From assembly GCF_001244995.1 (NCBI RefSeq), contig NZ_LN869528.1:198773-262772 (forward strand): 64,000 nucleotides of DNA. Reading direction: 5' to 3'. The notes below the pieces were generated by a model that did not search any database, was not told where the DNA came from, and worked only from the letters and a program-made list of their open reading frames with translations. Shown in pieces: positions 44,087 to 52,300 of this stretch (positions within the stretch are counted from its first letter, which is position 1; the number at the start of each line of letters is the position of its first letter). The stretch comes from Intestinimonas massiliensis (ex Afouda et al. 2020). Its GTDB lineage: Bacteria; Bacillota; Clostridia; Oscillospirales; Oscillospiraceae. The position numbers and the translations under genes are program-made.

Positions 44087-45010
44087 CTAGTCTTTTGGCT
44101 GATAGCTCAGTCCGGCGGGGTAGAAGAAGGCCACCTTCCGCTCCGACAGCGCCACGGTGAACCGCCGGCCTCGCAGGACCTCCCCGTCCACCACCGCCAC
44201 CAACTCCTGAGACGAGGAGAAGGAGATGGTCTGGCCCTGGCAGGCATAAATCAGCTCGGGGTAATCCCGGTAGCGCCCCTGGGCGTATTTGCCCACCAGT
44301 CGCGCAAAGGTCCGGCGGTTGACCCGTGGCACCACCAGCATGTCGAGTACCCCGTCATCCGGCATGGCGTCACCCACCGGCATAAAGCCGCCGCCGTAAT
44401 AGCGGCCGTTGCAGATGCAGATGATGGAGGTATCCTCCTCCATCCGCCGTCCGCCCACCTCCACCACCGTGGGGCGAGCAATTCCCTTGAAGAGCACGTT
44501 CACCGTCAGGGACAGGATATAGGCCCCCATCCCCGTCACCAGAGGCAGTGCTTTATAGCGGTGCACATCCGCCGCCACCCGGGCGTCCACTCCGGCGCAG
44601 ACCACGCCGATACCCAATCTGCCGTTGCAGTCCATCAGGTCGAAACAGGCCTGAGGGCCGTCCGCCAGGGCGGCCAGGTCGGAAAACCGGCTGCGGTAGT
44701 CCGCCCCGAAGATCTTGAGAAAATCGTTTCCCGTGCCCTTGGGGACGTTGGTAACGGCGGCATTGGCAAAGCCCGCGGCCCCATTGACCGCCTCGTTGAG
44801 GGTGCCGTCTCCGCCGCAGGCATAGATGCGCACCGGCTCCCCCGTTTCGGCGGCGGCGCGGGCACAGGTCTCGGCATGGCCGGGGCCCCGGGTGAGGATC
44901 GCCTCCCAGGGCTCGCCCCGGGGGGCAAAGATTGCCCGAATGCGATTTTCCAGCGCCTCGGTGCTCCCCTTCTTCCCCGCCGCGGGATTGATCAGGAAAA
45001 GATGCTTCAT
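44087..45010 (-). CDS. Diacylglycerol kinase-family lipid kinase
   Basis: 307 residues of the DagK/YegS/BmrU family, which phosphorylates diacylglycerol or related lipids for phospholipid recycling. N-terminal LFLINPAAGKKGS, nucleotide motif ACGGDGTLNEAVNG and VPKGTGNDFLK are clear. The C-terminal domain has RRMEEDTSIICICNGRYYGG and DGVLDMLVV. AAGGAGA lies about 7 bp before the ATG. Last of three minus-strand genes (RNA methyltransferase, WG/SLH protein, kinase). Confidence 0.92.
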   Translation of the reverse strand: MKHLFLINPAAGKKGSTEALENRIRAIFAPRGEPWEAILTRGPGHAETCARAAAETGEPVRIYACGGDGTLNEAVNGAAGFANAAVTNVPKGTGNDFLKIFGADYRSRFSDLAALADGPQACFDLMDCNGRLGIGVVCAGVDARVAADVHRYKALPLVTGMGAYILSLTVNVLFKGIARPTVVEVGGRRMEEDTSIICICNGRYYGGGFMPVGDAMPDDGVLDMLVVPRVNRRTFARLVGKYAQGRYRDYPELIYACQGQTISFSSSQELVAVVDGEVLRGRRFTVALSERKVAFFYPAGLSYQPKD

Positions 45011-45073
45011 CGCAGGATCTCCTTACCCAGAATGCGGCCCCGGGGGCCGAAGAAGGGCGTGCTTGACGGGCGT

Positions 45074-46276
45074 TCACCGGGTGGGGAGAAGTCCGTTGGT
45101 CAGCCCCGTCGTCTGCGTGCGGAACTGAGTCCCCGTGCCCCACAGGTTCACCCGCTGCTCGGTGCGGGCCATGCGGGAGACGATGGCCGCCGCCTCGGCC
45201 CGGGTGAGCCGGCCCTCCGCGCGGAAGGTGAGCTGGCCGTCCGTGCCAGTGAACACCCCCTTGGCATAGAGGCTGTAAATGGCATCGGCGGCGTAATCCC
45301 CCGCCTTCACGTCGGGCAGATGGCTCTTCACCTGCTCCAGGCTGTTGATCTCCGGCATGCCGCGCCCCAGGGCGGTGGCCGCAAAGATCCTGGCCATCTC
45401 GGCCCGGGTGACGGGCCGCTCATAATCGGTGAATTCTCCCTCGGTGATGATGCCGCTGGCCACGCAGTAGGCCACCGACGAGCGGTACCAGGGCTGGGTG
45501 GTCACGCTCTGGAGGTGGAAGTCGTCCCCCAGATACCGACTCTCCATATGCGCGGCCAGCTTGAGGGCCTCAGCCACGGTGAGGGTGCCGTCGGGGTTGA
45601 AACGGTTGTCCCCCACGCCCTCCATCAGCCCCACGTTATAGGCCACATCCACCCATAGGTCGTACCAGTCCCGGGGTGTCACGTCGGAAAAGTTGGGCAG
45701 GCGCTTTTGTACCAGCGGAAACCGGGCGGAGGGCACCTTGCGCTCCACCAGCAGGGCGGGCAGGGTGTTCATAGGCACCAGGGTCTCAACTCCCCCGCTG
45801 GTCAGCACCAGTACATCCAGGCCGTCGGCCTTGCGTACCGCCGCATAGTCGTATGTAAGGGGGTAGAGCTCCTGGGTCTCCCCGCCGAAGCGGCTGGGGA
45901 AGGCCACCATGCTCACCACGCCCCACTCATTCCCCTTCTGGGCCCGGTAGAGGCCGTAACCAATGGGCTCCAGGGTGTCGTACTCCGGCTGGATCAGATA
46001 GGCGCCGTCGGGCCGAATGAGTCCCAGCTTGTTGTTCTTCTGCACCCGGGCCACCCCCAGGCTGAAGTCCATCACCGACTGGTACTGGATGGGAATGACG
46101 ATCTCCCCCGCCACGTTGGCAAAGCCCCACAGCCCGCCCTCCGCAGCCTTGGCCAGGCCCTCCTGGTAGCCCCAGATCTGGGGCGCGGCCAGGGCGGCGG
46201 AGGTCAGGACGGCCGTCAGCAGCAGGGCCAGGGCCTGGGCCCGGAGGCTCGGCCGTTTCACACGTCTTGTTCTCAT
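45074..46276 (-). CDS. Secreted WG-repeat and SLH-domain protein
   Basis: 400 residues. Signal peptide (AQALALLLTAVLTSAALAA), WG-type repeats (GLWGFANVAGEIVIPIQYQS, LGLIRPDGAYLIQPEYDTL, NEWGVVSMVAF), then SLH units in the C-terminal half (YNVGLMEGVGDNRFNPDGTL with TVAEAL; FTDYERPVTRAEMARIFA; YAKGVFTGTDGQLTF with LTRAEAAAI). Probably displayed on the cell surface through the SLH units. Its ATG overlaps the stop of the upstream methyltransferase by four bases. Confidence 0.85.
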   Translation of the reverse strand: MRTRRVKRPSLRAQALALLLTAVLTSAALAAPQIWGYQEGLAKAAEGGLWGFANVAGEIVIPIQYQSVMDFSLGVARVQKNNKLGLIRPDGAYLIQPEYDTLEPIGYGLYRAQKGNEWGVVSMVAFPSRFGGETQELYPLTYDYAAVRKADGLDVLVLTSGGVETLVPMNTLPALLVERKVPSARFPLVQKRLPNFSDVTPRDWYDLWVDVAYNVGLMEGVGDNRFNPDGTLTVAEALKLAAHMESRYLGDDFHLQSVTTQPWYRSSVAYCVASGIITEGEFTDYERPVTRAEMARIFAATALGRGMPEINSLEQVKSHLPDVKAGDYAADAIYSLYAKGVFTGTDGQLTFRAEGRLTRAEAAAIVSRMARTEQRVNLWGTGTQFRTQTTGLTNGLLPTR

Positions 46277-47403
46277 CCTCGCTCCCTCTTGTGATACAGA
46301 AACAGGTCGCACTTGATCATTCCATTGTAGAGCTTGCGCTTCTTGTCGGCCGTCCGGCCAAAGGTCCGCTCGAATTCCGTGTGGGAGGACAACAGGGCCA
46401 GGCTCCATCCGGGCGGCAGGCCGCGGTACGCCTTTCCGAAGGCCCGGTAGAGCTCCTCCGCCTCCTGCTTCTCCATGATACGCTCACCGTAGGGCGGATT
46501 GGTGACCACCCGGCCGTAGGGTGCCTCCCGGCGGAAGGCCCGGGCGTCCGCCACCTCGAAGCGGATCAGGTCCTCTACCCCCGCCTTGACGGCATTGTCC
46601 CGGGCGATGGCCACCGCCTTGGGGTCGATATCGCCGCCCCAGATCTCGTATGCTCCGTCAAACTCCCGGTCCATGGCCTCGTCGGCGGCGTCCATCCAGG
46701 CCTGGGCCGGGACGCAGGCCCACCGCTGCGCGGAGAAGGAGCGCTCCAAACCGGGGGCCCGGTTTTTGGCGATGAGGGCGGCCTCGATGGCGATGGTGCC
46801 CGAGCCGCAGAAGGGGTCGCAGAAGGGGTCCCTCCCCCGGTAGCGGGACAGCAGCACCAGGGCGGCGGCCAAGGTCTCCCGCAGAGGGGCCGTCACCCCC
46901 ACCGCCCGGTAGCCCCGCTTGTGCAGTCCGGCACCGGAGGTATCCAGCATCAGCGTGGCCATATCCTTCATGATGGAAAATTGAATCTGATAGACCGGAC
47001 CGTTTTCCGGCAGGGTCTCCAGGCCGTATTTCTGTCCCAGCCGGGCCGCCACCGCTTTTTTCACGATGGACTGGCAGGCGGGGATGGCGTGGAGGGCGGA
47101 ATTCAGGCTGTGTCCCTTGACGGGGAAGGCCCCATTCAGGGGGATAAACTGCTCCCAGGGCAGGGCCCGGGTCCCCTCGAAGAGGGCGTCGAAGTCCCCG
47201 GCCAGAAAGCTGCCCAATTCGATGAGCACCCGCTCGCCGGTGCGCAGATTCAGGTTGAGCCGGGCCACATCAGCGGGCGTACCCAGCGCCGTCACCCGGC
47301 CGTTGTCCGCCCGGACCTCCTCCAGACCCAGCCGGCGCAGCTCGTCCGCCGTCAGCCCCTCCAGTCCGAACAGGGTCGGCACCGCCAGCTTCAGCCGCTC
47401 CAT
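46273..47403 (-). CDS. THUMP-domain RNA methyltransferase (RlmL/YpsC-like)
   Basis: 376 residues. The N-terminal ferredoxin-like/THUMP region (residues about 1-155) precedes a class I SAM-dependent methyltransferase with DPFCGSGTIAIEAALIAKN and the catalytic VVTNPPYGERI motif, typical of N2-guanine RNA methyltransferases. The nearest model is the rRNA m2G enzyme RlmL N-terminal half / YpsC; the exact target nucleotide is inferred. GAAGGGAGGGG precedes the ATG. Couples translationally into the WG/SLH gene. Confidence 0.9.
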   Translation of the reverse strand: MERLKLAVPTLFGLEGLTADELRRLGLEEVRADNGRVTALGTPADVARLNLNLRTGERVLIELGSFLAGDFDALFEGTRALPWEQFIPLNGAFPVKGHSLNSALHAIPACQSIVKKAVAARLGQKYGLETLPENGPVYQIQFSIMKDMATLMLDTSGAGLHKRGYRAVGVTAPLRETLAAALVLLSRYRGRDPFCDPFCGSGTIAIEAALIAKNRAPGLERSFSAQRWACVPAQAWMDAADEAMDREFDGAYEIWGGDIDPKAVAIARDNAVKAGVEDLIRFEVADARAFRREAPYGRVVTNPPYGERIMEKQEAEELYRAFGKAYRGLPPGWSLALLSSHTEFERTFGRTADKKRKLYNGMIKCDLFLYHKRERG

Positions 47404-47590
47404 CCGATCCCCTCCCTTCTGACTTTTATGCTTCTTGTTGCATTATACCCAATTATCCCGCAATTGGCAAATCCTTTTCATTTGTCGTACATCAAATTTA
47501 CTGGTAATTTCCCTAGGGGTGTGGTAGACTTACATATAGCGACCGTTCTTTTTTACATCCCATACTATATTTTGTAAAGGAGGGGGATAC

Positions 47591-48043
47591 ATGTACAGCA
47601 TCCTGTGGCTGGTCGCTCTTATCATCTTTGGCGTGGTGGAGGCTGTCACGGTGGGGTTGGCTTCCATCTGGTTCGCGGCCGGAGCGCTGGCCGCCCTGAT
47701 CCTTTCGGCCTTTCTCAACTCCCTGCTGGTGCAGGTCGTGGTCTTTCTGGCCGTGTCCTTCGTCACGCTCCTGTTGGTGCGTCCCCTGGCCCAGAAATAC
47801 TTCAACGCCAGGCGGACCGCCACCAACGCCGACCGCGTCATCGGCCAGGAGGCCGTGGTCGTCCAGGAGATCGACAACCTCCGGGGCCGGGGCCAGGTCA
47901 AGGTGGGCGGCATGCCCTGGACCGCACGCTCCGCCGGTGAGCAGATCCTTCCCGTGGGGACCACCGTCCGGGTGGAGCGCATCGAGGGCGTGAAGCTCTA
48001 TGTGACGCCCATCCCCGCCGCCAGCCGTACCCAGTCCCAATAA
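47591..48043 (+). CDS. NfeD-family membrane protein
   Basis: 150 residues: two or three hydrophobic segments (about 4-27, 30-47 and 48-64) followed by a soluble OB-fold domain (RVIGQEAVVVQEIDNLRGRG, TARSAGEQILPVGTTVRVER). NfeD proteins partner with SPFH/stomatin proteins in membrane microdomains, and an SPFH gene follows after 34 bp. AAAGGAGGGGG directly upstream. Confidence 0.92.
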   Translation: MYSILWLVALIIFGVVEAVTVGLASIWFAAGALAALILSAFLNSLLVQVVVFLAVSFVTLLLVRPLAQKYFNARRTATNADRVIGQEAVVVQEIDNLRGRGQVKVGGMPWTARSAGEQILPVGTTVRVERIEGVKLYVTPIPAASRTQSQ

Positions 48044-48077
48044 GCCGTCGTCCAACTGATTACAAGGAGGTCACATT

Positions 48078-49031
48078 ATGCCCGCTGCTATCTTTGGTTT
48101 CATCGTACCCATCATCCTGATCGTGCTCATCATCCTCATTCTGGCCGCCAACATCCGGGTGGTGCAGCAGTCCAAGGCCTACGTCATCGAACGTCTGGGC
48201 GCTTTCCACTCCGTCTGGGGCGTGGGCATCCACTTCAAGATCCCCTTTATCGAGCGGGTGGCCAAGGCCGTCTCCCTCAAGGAGCAGGTGGTGGACTTCG
48301 CCCCCCAGCCCGTCATCACCAAGGATAACGTCACCATGCAGATCGACACGGTCATCTACTTTCAGATCACCGACCCCAAGCTGTACACCTACGGTGTAGA
48401 GCACCCCATGAGCGCCATCGAAAACCTGACTGCCACCACCCTGCGCAACATCATCGGCGACCTGGAGCTGGACCAGACCCTCACCAGCCGCGACCATATC
48501 AACACCAAGATGCGTTCCCTGCTGGATGAGGCCACCGACCCCTGGGGCATCAAGGTCAACCGGGTGGAGCTGAAGAACATCCTTCCCCCCCGTGAGATTC
48601 AGGACGCCATGGAGAAGCAGATGAAGGCCGAGCGTGAGCGCCGGGAGTCCATCCTCCAGGCCGAGGGCCAGAAGCAGAGCCAGATCCTGGTGGCGGAGGG
48701 CGAGAAGCAGTCCCTGATCCTCCGGGCCGAGGCCGCCAAGCAGGCCGCCATCCGGAAGGCCGAAGGTGAGAAGGAGGCCCGCATCATGGCCGCTGACGCC
48801 GAGGCCCAGGCCATCATGAAGGTGCAGCAGGCCACGGCGGACGCCATCAAGCTGCTCAACGAGGCCAACCCCAACGGCCAGGTGGTCAAGCTCAAGGCCC
48901 TGGAGGCCATGGAGAAGGTGGCCGACGGCAAGGCCACGAAGATCATCATCCCCTCTGAAATCCAGGGGCTGGCCGGGCTGGCCGCCTCGGCCAAGGCGCT
49001 GCTGGAGACCGATCCCCCGGCAGGGTCCTGA
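48078..49031 (+). CDS. SPFH/Band 7 (stomatin-like) membrane protein
   Basis: 317 residues. One N-terminal membrane helix (residues 3-26), the SPFH domain (VVQQSKAYVIERLGAFHSVW, FKIPFIERV, VTMQIDTVIYFQITDPKLY), then an Ala/Glu/Lys-rich coiled coil (about 185-260) for oligomerisation. Thought to organise membrane microdomains and help membrane-protein quality control. Paired with the NfeD gene just upstream. A GC-rich hairpin follows. Confidence 0.93.
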   Translation: MPAAIFGFIVPIILIVLIILILAANIRVVQQSKAYVIERLGAFHSVWGVGIHFKIPFIERVAKAVSLKEQVVDFAPQPVITKDNVTMQIDTVIYFQITDPKLYTYGVEHPMSAIENLTATTLRNIIGDLELDQTLTSRDHINTKMRSLLDEATDPWGIKVNRVELKNILPPREIQDAMEKQMKAERERRESILQAEGQKQSQILVAEGEKQSLILRAEAAKQAAIRKAEGEKEARIMAADAEAQAIMKVQQATADAIKLLNEANPNGQVVKLKALEAMEKVADGKATKIIIPSEIQGLAGLAASAKALLETDPPAGS

Positions 49032-49049
49032 CCTTCTCTCAGCCATACG

Positions 49050-49080
49050 GCGGCGCGCGGTCTCCCCGCGCGCCGCTTGC
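49050..49080 (+). terminator. Hairpin after SPFH gene
   Basis: Arms GCGGCGCGCGG / CCGCGCGCCGC, 5-base loop, short T-rich tail. Confidence 0.55.
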
Positions 49081-49130
49081 TTGGCGGGCCCGCGCCGCCC
49101 GCCCTCATTCAGAAAAGGGAGTGGTTCCAA

Positions 49131-49754
49131 GTGGACTATGAGACGCAGCGCCGGCTGATCTGCGCGCTGGGACGCAGAATGTGGGAAAAGGGCTGGGTGG
49201 CCGCCAACGACGGCAACCTGAGCCGCCGCCTGGGCGAGGGTCTCTTTCTGGTGACCCCCGCCGGGGTGAGCAAGGGCTTTCTCTCCCCCGAGATGCTCCT
49301 GGTGGTGGACCGGGAGGGGACGGTAGTAGTGGGCGCACCCGGCTTCCGTCCCTCCTCCGAGACGCCCCTCCATCTGGAGTGCTACCGCCGCCGCAGTGAC
49401 GTGCACGGGGTCTGCCACGCCCATCCCCCCGCCGCCACGGCCTTCGCCTGCGCCCGTCAGCCCATCGAACGTCCCATTCTGGGGGAGATCGTCATGAGCC
49501 TTGGGGCCATCCCCTGCGCCCCCTACGCCCGCACGGGCACCCTGGCCCTCCCCGCCGCCGTGGGGCCGCTGCTGTGGAAACACGACGCCGTGCTGCTGGC
49601 CAACCACGGCGTGCTCACCGTGGGCGCCGATCTGGAGCAGGCCTACTGGCGCATGGAGACCGTGGAGCACACCGCGCAGATCCACCTCAACGCCCGCCTG
49701 CTGGGAGGCGGTGTGGCACTCTCCGCCCAGGAAGTGGAAGAACTTCAGAAATAA
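49131..49754 (+). CDS. Class II aldolase/adducin family protein
   Basis: 207 residues, zinc-dependent aldolase fold related to fuculose/rhamnulose-phosphate aldolases. Motifs: ANDGNLSRRLGEG, substrate loop SSETPLHLECYRRR, zinc His in VCHAHPPAATAFA and the third His in LLANHGVLTVG. The substrate is unknown; no sugar-kinase or isomerase gene is adjacent. GTG at 49131 stands 9 bp from AAGGGAG; an upstream in-frame start at 49077 overlaps the preceding hairpin. Confidence 0.87.
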   Translation: MDYETQRRLICALGRRMWEKGWVAANDGNLSRRLGEGLFLVTPAGVSKGFLSPEMLLVVDREGTVVVGAPGFRPSSETPLHLECYRRRSDVHGVCHAHPPAATAFACARQPIERPILGEIVMSLGAIPCAPYARTGTLALPAAVGPLLWKHDAVLLANHGVLTVGADLEQAYWRMETVEHTAQIHLNARLLGGGVALSAQEVEELQK

Positions 49755-49757
49755 CCC

Positions 49758-49786
49758 TTGCATTCCCACCCGAGATATGATATGCT
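49758..49786 (+). promoter_or_regulatory. Putative promoter of the CNNM-family gene
   Basis: TTGCAT (49758-49763), 17-bp spacer, TATGCT (49781-49786), leaving a leader of about 150 nt. Confidence 0.5.
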
Positions 49787-49863
49787 TTATGCCAACTTTG
49801 ATGAAGGAGTCGGTGAGCCCTCGTGGACGAACCTCCCCCTAGTAACCCCCAACAAATGAGTAC

Positions 49864-49903
49864 AGGGACAGCCTTACCCGTCGTGGGATAGGGCTGTCCT
49901 TTT
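49864..49903 (+). promoter_or_regulatory. Hairpin in the CNNM leader (attenuator or terminator)
   Basis: Stem GGACAGCC / GGCTGTCC with an inner CCC/GGG stem and a short T run (TTTTGTG). It lies 40 bp before the CNNM start. It either terminates the aldolase transcript or acts as a regulated attenuator. Confidence 0.5.
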
Positions 49904-49943
49904 GTGCGTAAATTTTATCAGAAAGTTGAGTTGATTTGTCCGT

Positions 49944-51212
49944 ATGTTGGACCCAGCCAGTATCAGTATGATCGCCGCTCTTGTGATCCTCGTGATCCTC
50001 TCCGCCTTTTTCTCCGCCACCGAGACCGCCTTTACCTCGCTCAACCGCATCCGGCTCAAGAGCCGGGCGGACAGCGGCAACAAGCGGGCCGCCCTGACCC
50101 TGCGCATCGCGGAGGACTACGACAAGCTCCTGTCCACCAACCTGATCGGCAACAACATCGTGAACATCTCGGCCTCCACCGTGGGCACCGTTTTGTTCAC
50201 CAAGCTGTTTTTGGACTACGGTCCGCTGGTCTCCACGGTGGTGCTGACCGTGGTTATTCTGGTCTTTGGCGAGATCTCCCCCAAGAGCATGGCCAAAGAG
50301 AACGCCGAGGCCTTTGCCATGTTCGCAGCCCCCATCATGCGGGTGCTGATGACGGTGCTGGCCCCGGTGAACTACCTCTTTGCCCAGTGGAAGAAGCTCC
50401 TCAGCCGCATCTTCCGCAAGTCGGAGGAGGAGGGCATCACCGAGGAGGAGCTCATCACCATGGTGGATCAGGCCGAGAACGAGGGCGGCCTGGACCAGCA
50501 TGAGGGGCAGCTCATCCGCTCCGCCATCGAGTTCAACGACCTGGAGGTGGAGGAGATCCTCACCCCCCGGGTGGACATCGTGGCCGCCGAAGACACCGCC
50601 ACCATGGACGAGATCGCCGCCATCTTCGCGGAAAACGGCTACTCCCGGCTGCCCATCTACCACGACACCATCGACAACATCATCGGCGTCATCCACGAAA
50701 AGGACTTCCATGCCGCCCGCTACCACGGCCAGGAGGACGTATCCGCCATCGTCAGCAATGTGCTCTACACCACCGGCAGCACCAAGATCTCCGACCTGCT
50801 GCGCATCCTCCAGCGGGCCAAGGCCCACATGGTCATTGTGGTGGACGAGTACGGCGGCACCGAAGGCCTGTGCACTCTGGAGGACATCGTCGAGGAGCTG
50901 GTGGGCGAAATCTGGGATGAGCATGACGAGGTCATCGAGGAGTTCAAAAAGCAGTCCGACGGCAGCTACCTGATCTCCTGCAACGCCAACCTCACCGACC
51001 TGTACGATCTGTTCTCCATCAAGGGCGAGCGAGACTGCACCACGGTGTCCGGCTGGGTCATGGAGGAGATCGGCCGGGTGCCGGAGGAGGGGGATCACTT
51101 CGTCTATGAGAATCTGGATGTGACCGTTACCAGAGTGGACCACCGCCGGGTTCTGGAGATCCGGGTAGTAGTCCTGCCCCAGGAGGACACCGGCGACAAG
51201 GACCGCAAGTAA
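49944..51212 (+). CDS. CNNM/CorC-type (hemolysin-family) membrane protein with CBS domains
   Basis: 422 residues: N-terminal DUF21 membrane domain ([20 protein letters not shown]; about four helices to residue 140), a paired CBS module ([40 protein letters not shown]) and a C-terminal CorC/HlyC FAD-like domain ending around [13 protein letters not shown]. Proteins of this type are linked to Mg2+ (or Co2+) efflux. The RBS before the ATG is weak, which makes regulation through the structured leader plausible. Confidence 0.92.
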   Translation: MLDPASISMIAALVILVILSAFFSATETAFTSLNRIRLKSRADSGNKRAALTLRIAEDYDKLLSTNLIGNNIVNISASTVGTVLFTKLFLDYGPLVSTVVLTVVILVFGEISPKSMAKENAEAFAMFAAPIMRVLMTVLAPVNYLFAQWKKLLSRIFRKSEEEGITEEELITMVDQAENEGGLDQHEGQLIRSAIEFNDLEVEEILTPRVDIVAAEDTATMDEIAAIFAENGYSRLPIYHDTIDNIIGVIHEKDFHAARYHGQEDVSAIVSNVLYTTGSTKISDLLRILQRAKAHMVIVVDEYGGTEGLCTLEDIVEELVGEIWDEHDEVIEEFKKQSDGSYLISCNANLTDLYDLFSIKGERDCTTVSGWVMEEIGRVPEEGDHFVYENLDVTVTRVDHRRVLEIRVVVLPQEDTGDKDRK

Positions 51213-51226
51213 GCCCTTACATGAGG

Positions 51227-51261
51227 AAAGCGCCCCGTGTCAAGTCACAGGGCGCTTTTTC
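51227..51261. terminator. Bidirectional terminator between CNNM gene and lysO
   Basis: Hairpin AAAGCGCCC / GGGCGCTTT with GTG/CAC inner pairs, T runs on both strands; convergent genes. Confidence 0.8.
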
Positions 51262-51265
51262 ACGT

Positions 51266-51865
51266 TCAGAACGGCAGCGCCACCACGGCGGGCACCACCA
51301 CCGGCACGGCGAAGGACAAAACCACACCGGAGACAAAGGAATAGATGGCGATGCGCTCGTCGGTGGCCCTCACCACCACCGGCAGGACGGTATCCATGGC
51401 GGTGGCGCCCGCCACCCCCACGCACTCCAGATAGCCCACCCGCCGGGCCAGGATGGGGATGAGGACGATGGCAAAGACCTCCCGCATGACATTGGACAGG
51501 AAGGCCACGGCGGACACCGAGGGGGAGTAGTCCGCCAGAAGCATAGGGGCCAGGGAATACCAGCCAAAGCCGGCGGAGGCCGCCATGGCGTCCTTGACGC
51601 TCATGGGCAGGAAGAGCCCAGCCACGGCCGCGGCGGCCAGGGTTCCGGCGGCGGCCGCCACCGGGATGGCCAGCACCCGGGCTCCAGCCTGCCGGATGTC
51701 CCGCCACACATTGCCTTGGCGGCCCATGTCCACGCCCACCAGGAAGAGGATGAGGCACAGCCCCAGGGTGATAAGGGCGCCGCAGTGGGCGACCCATTCC
51801 GCCGGGAGCACAAAGTGTCCCGCCAGCATGCCCGCGGCCACCGCCCCCACGATCCAGCCGGTCAT
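51266..51865 (-). CDS. lysO: LysO-like lysine exporter, C-terminal part
   Basis: 199 residues, six or so hydrophobic segments, matching the larger half of the LysO (YbjE, DUF340) family: ILFLVGVDMGRQGNVWRDIR, SAGFGWYSLAPMLLADYSP, NVMREVFAIVLIPILARRVG, GVAGATAMDTVLPVVVRATD. LysO exports lysine or toxic lysine analogues. In E. coli it is one polypeptide of about 300 residues; here it is split, with the N-terminal part in the overlapping upstream gene. ATG overlaps that gene's TGA. GGGGAGG precedes. Confidence 0.85.
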   Translation of the reverse strand: MTGWIVGAVAAGMLAGHFVLPAEWVAHCGALITLGLCLILFLVGVDMGRQGNVWRDIRQAGARVLAIPVAAAAGTLAAAAVAGLFLPMSVKDAMAASAGFGWYSLAPMLLADYSPSVSAVAFLSNVMREVFAIVLIPILARRVGYLECVGVAGATAMDTVLPVVVRATDERIAIYSFVSGVVLSFAVPVVVPAVVALPF

Positions 51866-52212
51866 GGGGCCTCCCCTCCCCTCTCCTCCGCCGGGGCGGC
51901 GCTGCGGCCCTGCCGGTCCAGGCCCATGCACTTGCGGACCAGCAGCACCGCCAGCACCGAGCCCGCCAGGACGAACAGGGTGATGACCAGGGCAGACAGG
52001 CCGATGGAGCCCAGCGAGGCCACCACCTGCTCGTCCGCGCCGATCTCCACGCCCAGCGTAAAGATGAGCAGGATCAGCACCACGGTCTGGAGCCGGCCCA
52101 GCCAGGTCAGCTCCTTCCCCCGCACCGCCCTGCGGGAGCCCACCAGGGCGCCCAAAGCGATGACCCCCAGGTAGAGCCCCAGGCTCTGGAGGGTCGCCAG
52201 AAAGGTTTCCAT
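51862..52212 (-). CDS. LysO-like lysine exporter, N-terminal part
   Basis: 116 residues, three hydrophobic segments (GLYLGVIALGALVGSRRAV; LQTVVLILLIFTLGVEIGAD; ALVITLFVLAGSVLAVLLV) and a polar tail. It corresponds to the first third of a LysO protein and is followed, with a 4-base overlap, by the remaining part. Together they give 315 residues, the family's normal length, so a two-subunit transporter is likely, not a decayed gene. AAGGAGGCAG upstream. Confidence 0.82.
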   Translation of the reverse strand: METFLATLQSLGLYLGVIALGALVGSRRAVRGKELTWLGRLQTVVLILLIFTLGVEIGADEQVVASLGSIGLSALVITLFVLAGSVLAVLLVRKCMGLDRQGRSAAPAEERGGEAP

Positions 52213-52242
52213 ATCTCTGCCTCCTTGTCAGCCGCGCTTCCA

Positions 52243-52278
52243 GCGAGGGGGCTCCGGCAAAAGCCGGAGCCCCCTCGC
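52243..52278 (-). terminator. Hairpin between thrS and lysO
   Basis: Perfect 16-bp stem (GCGAGGGGGCTCCGGC and complement) with a 4-base A/T loop; weak T tail, so termination strength is uncertain. Confidence 0.6.
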
Positions 52279-52300
52279 GTTTCACCGTATGCCGATTCTA

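Noticed and set aside
49789..49842. 17-codon leader-peptide frame in the CNNM leader
   Set aside because: No ribosome binding site and no run of regulatory codons; probably chance.
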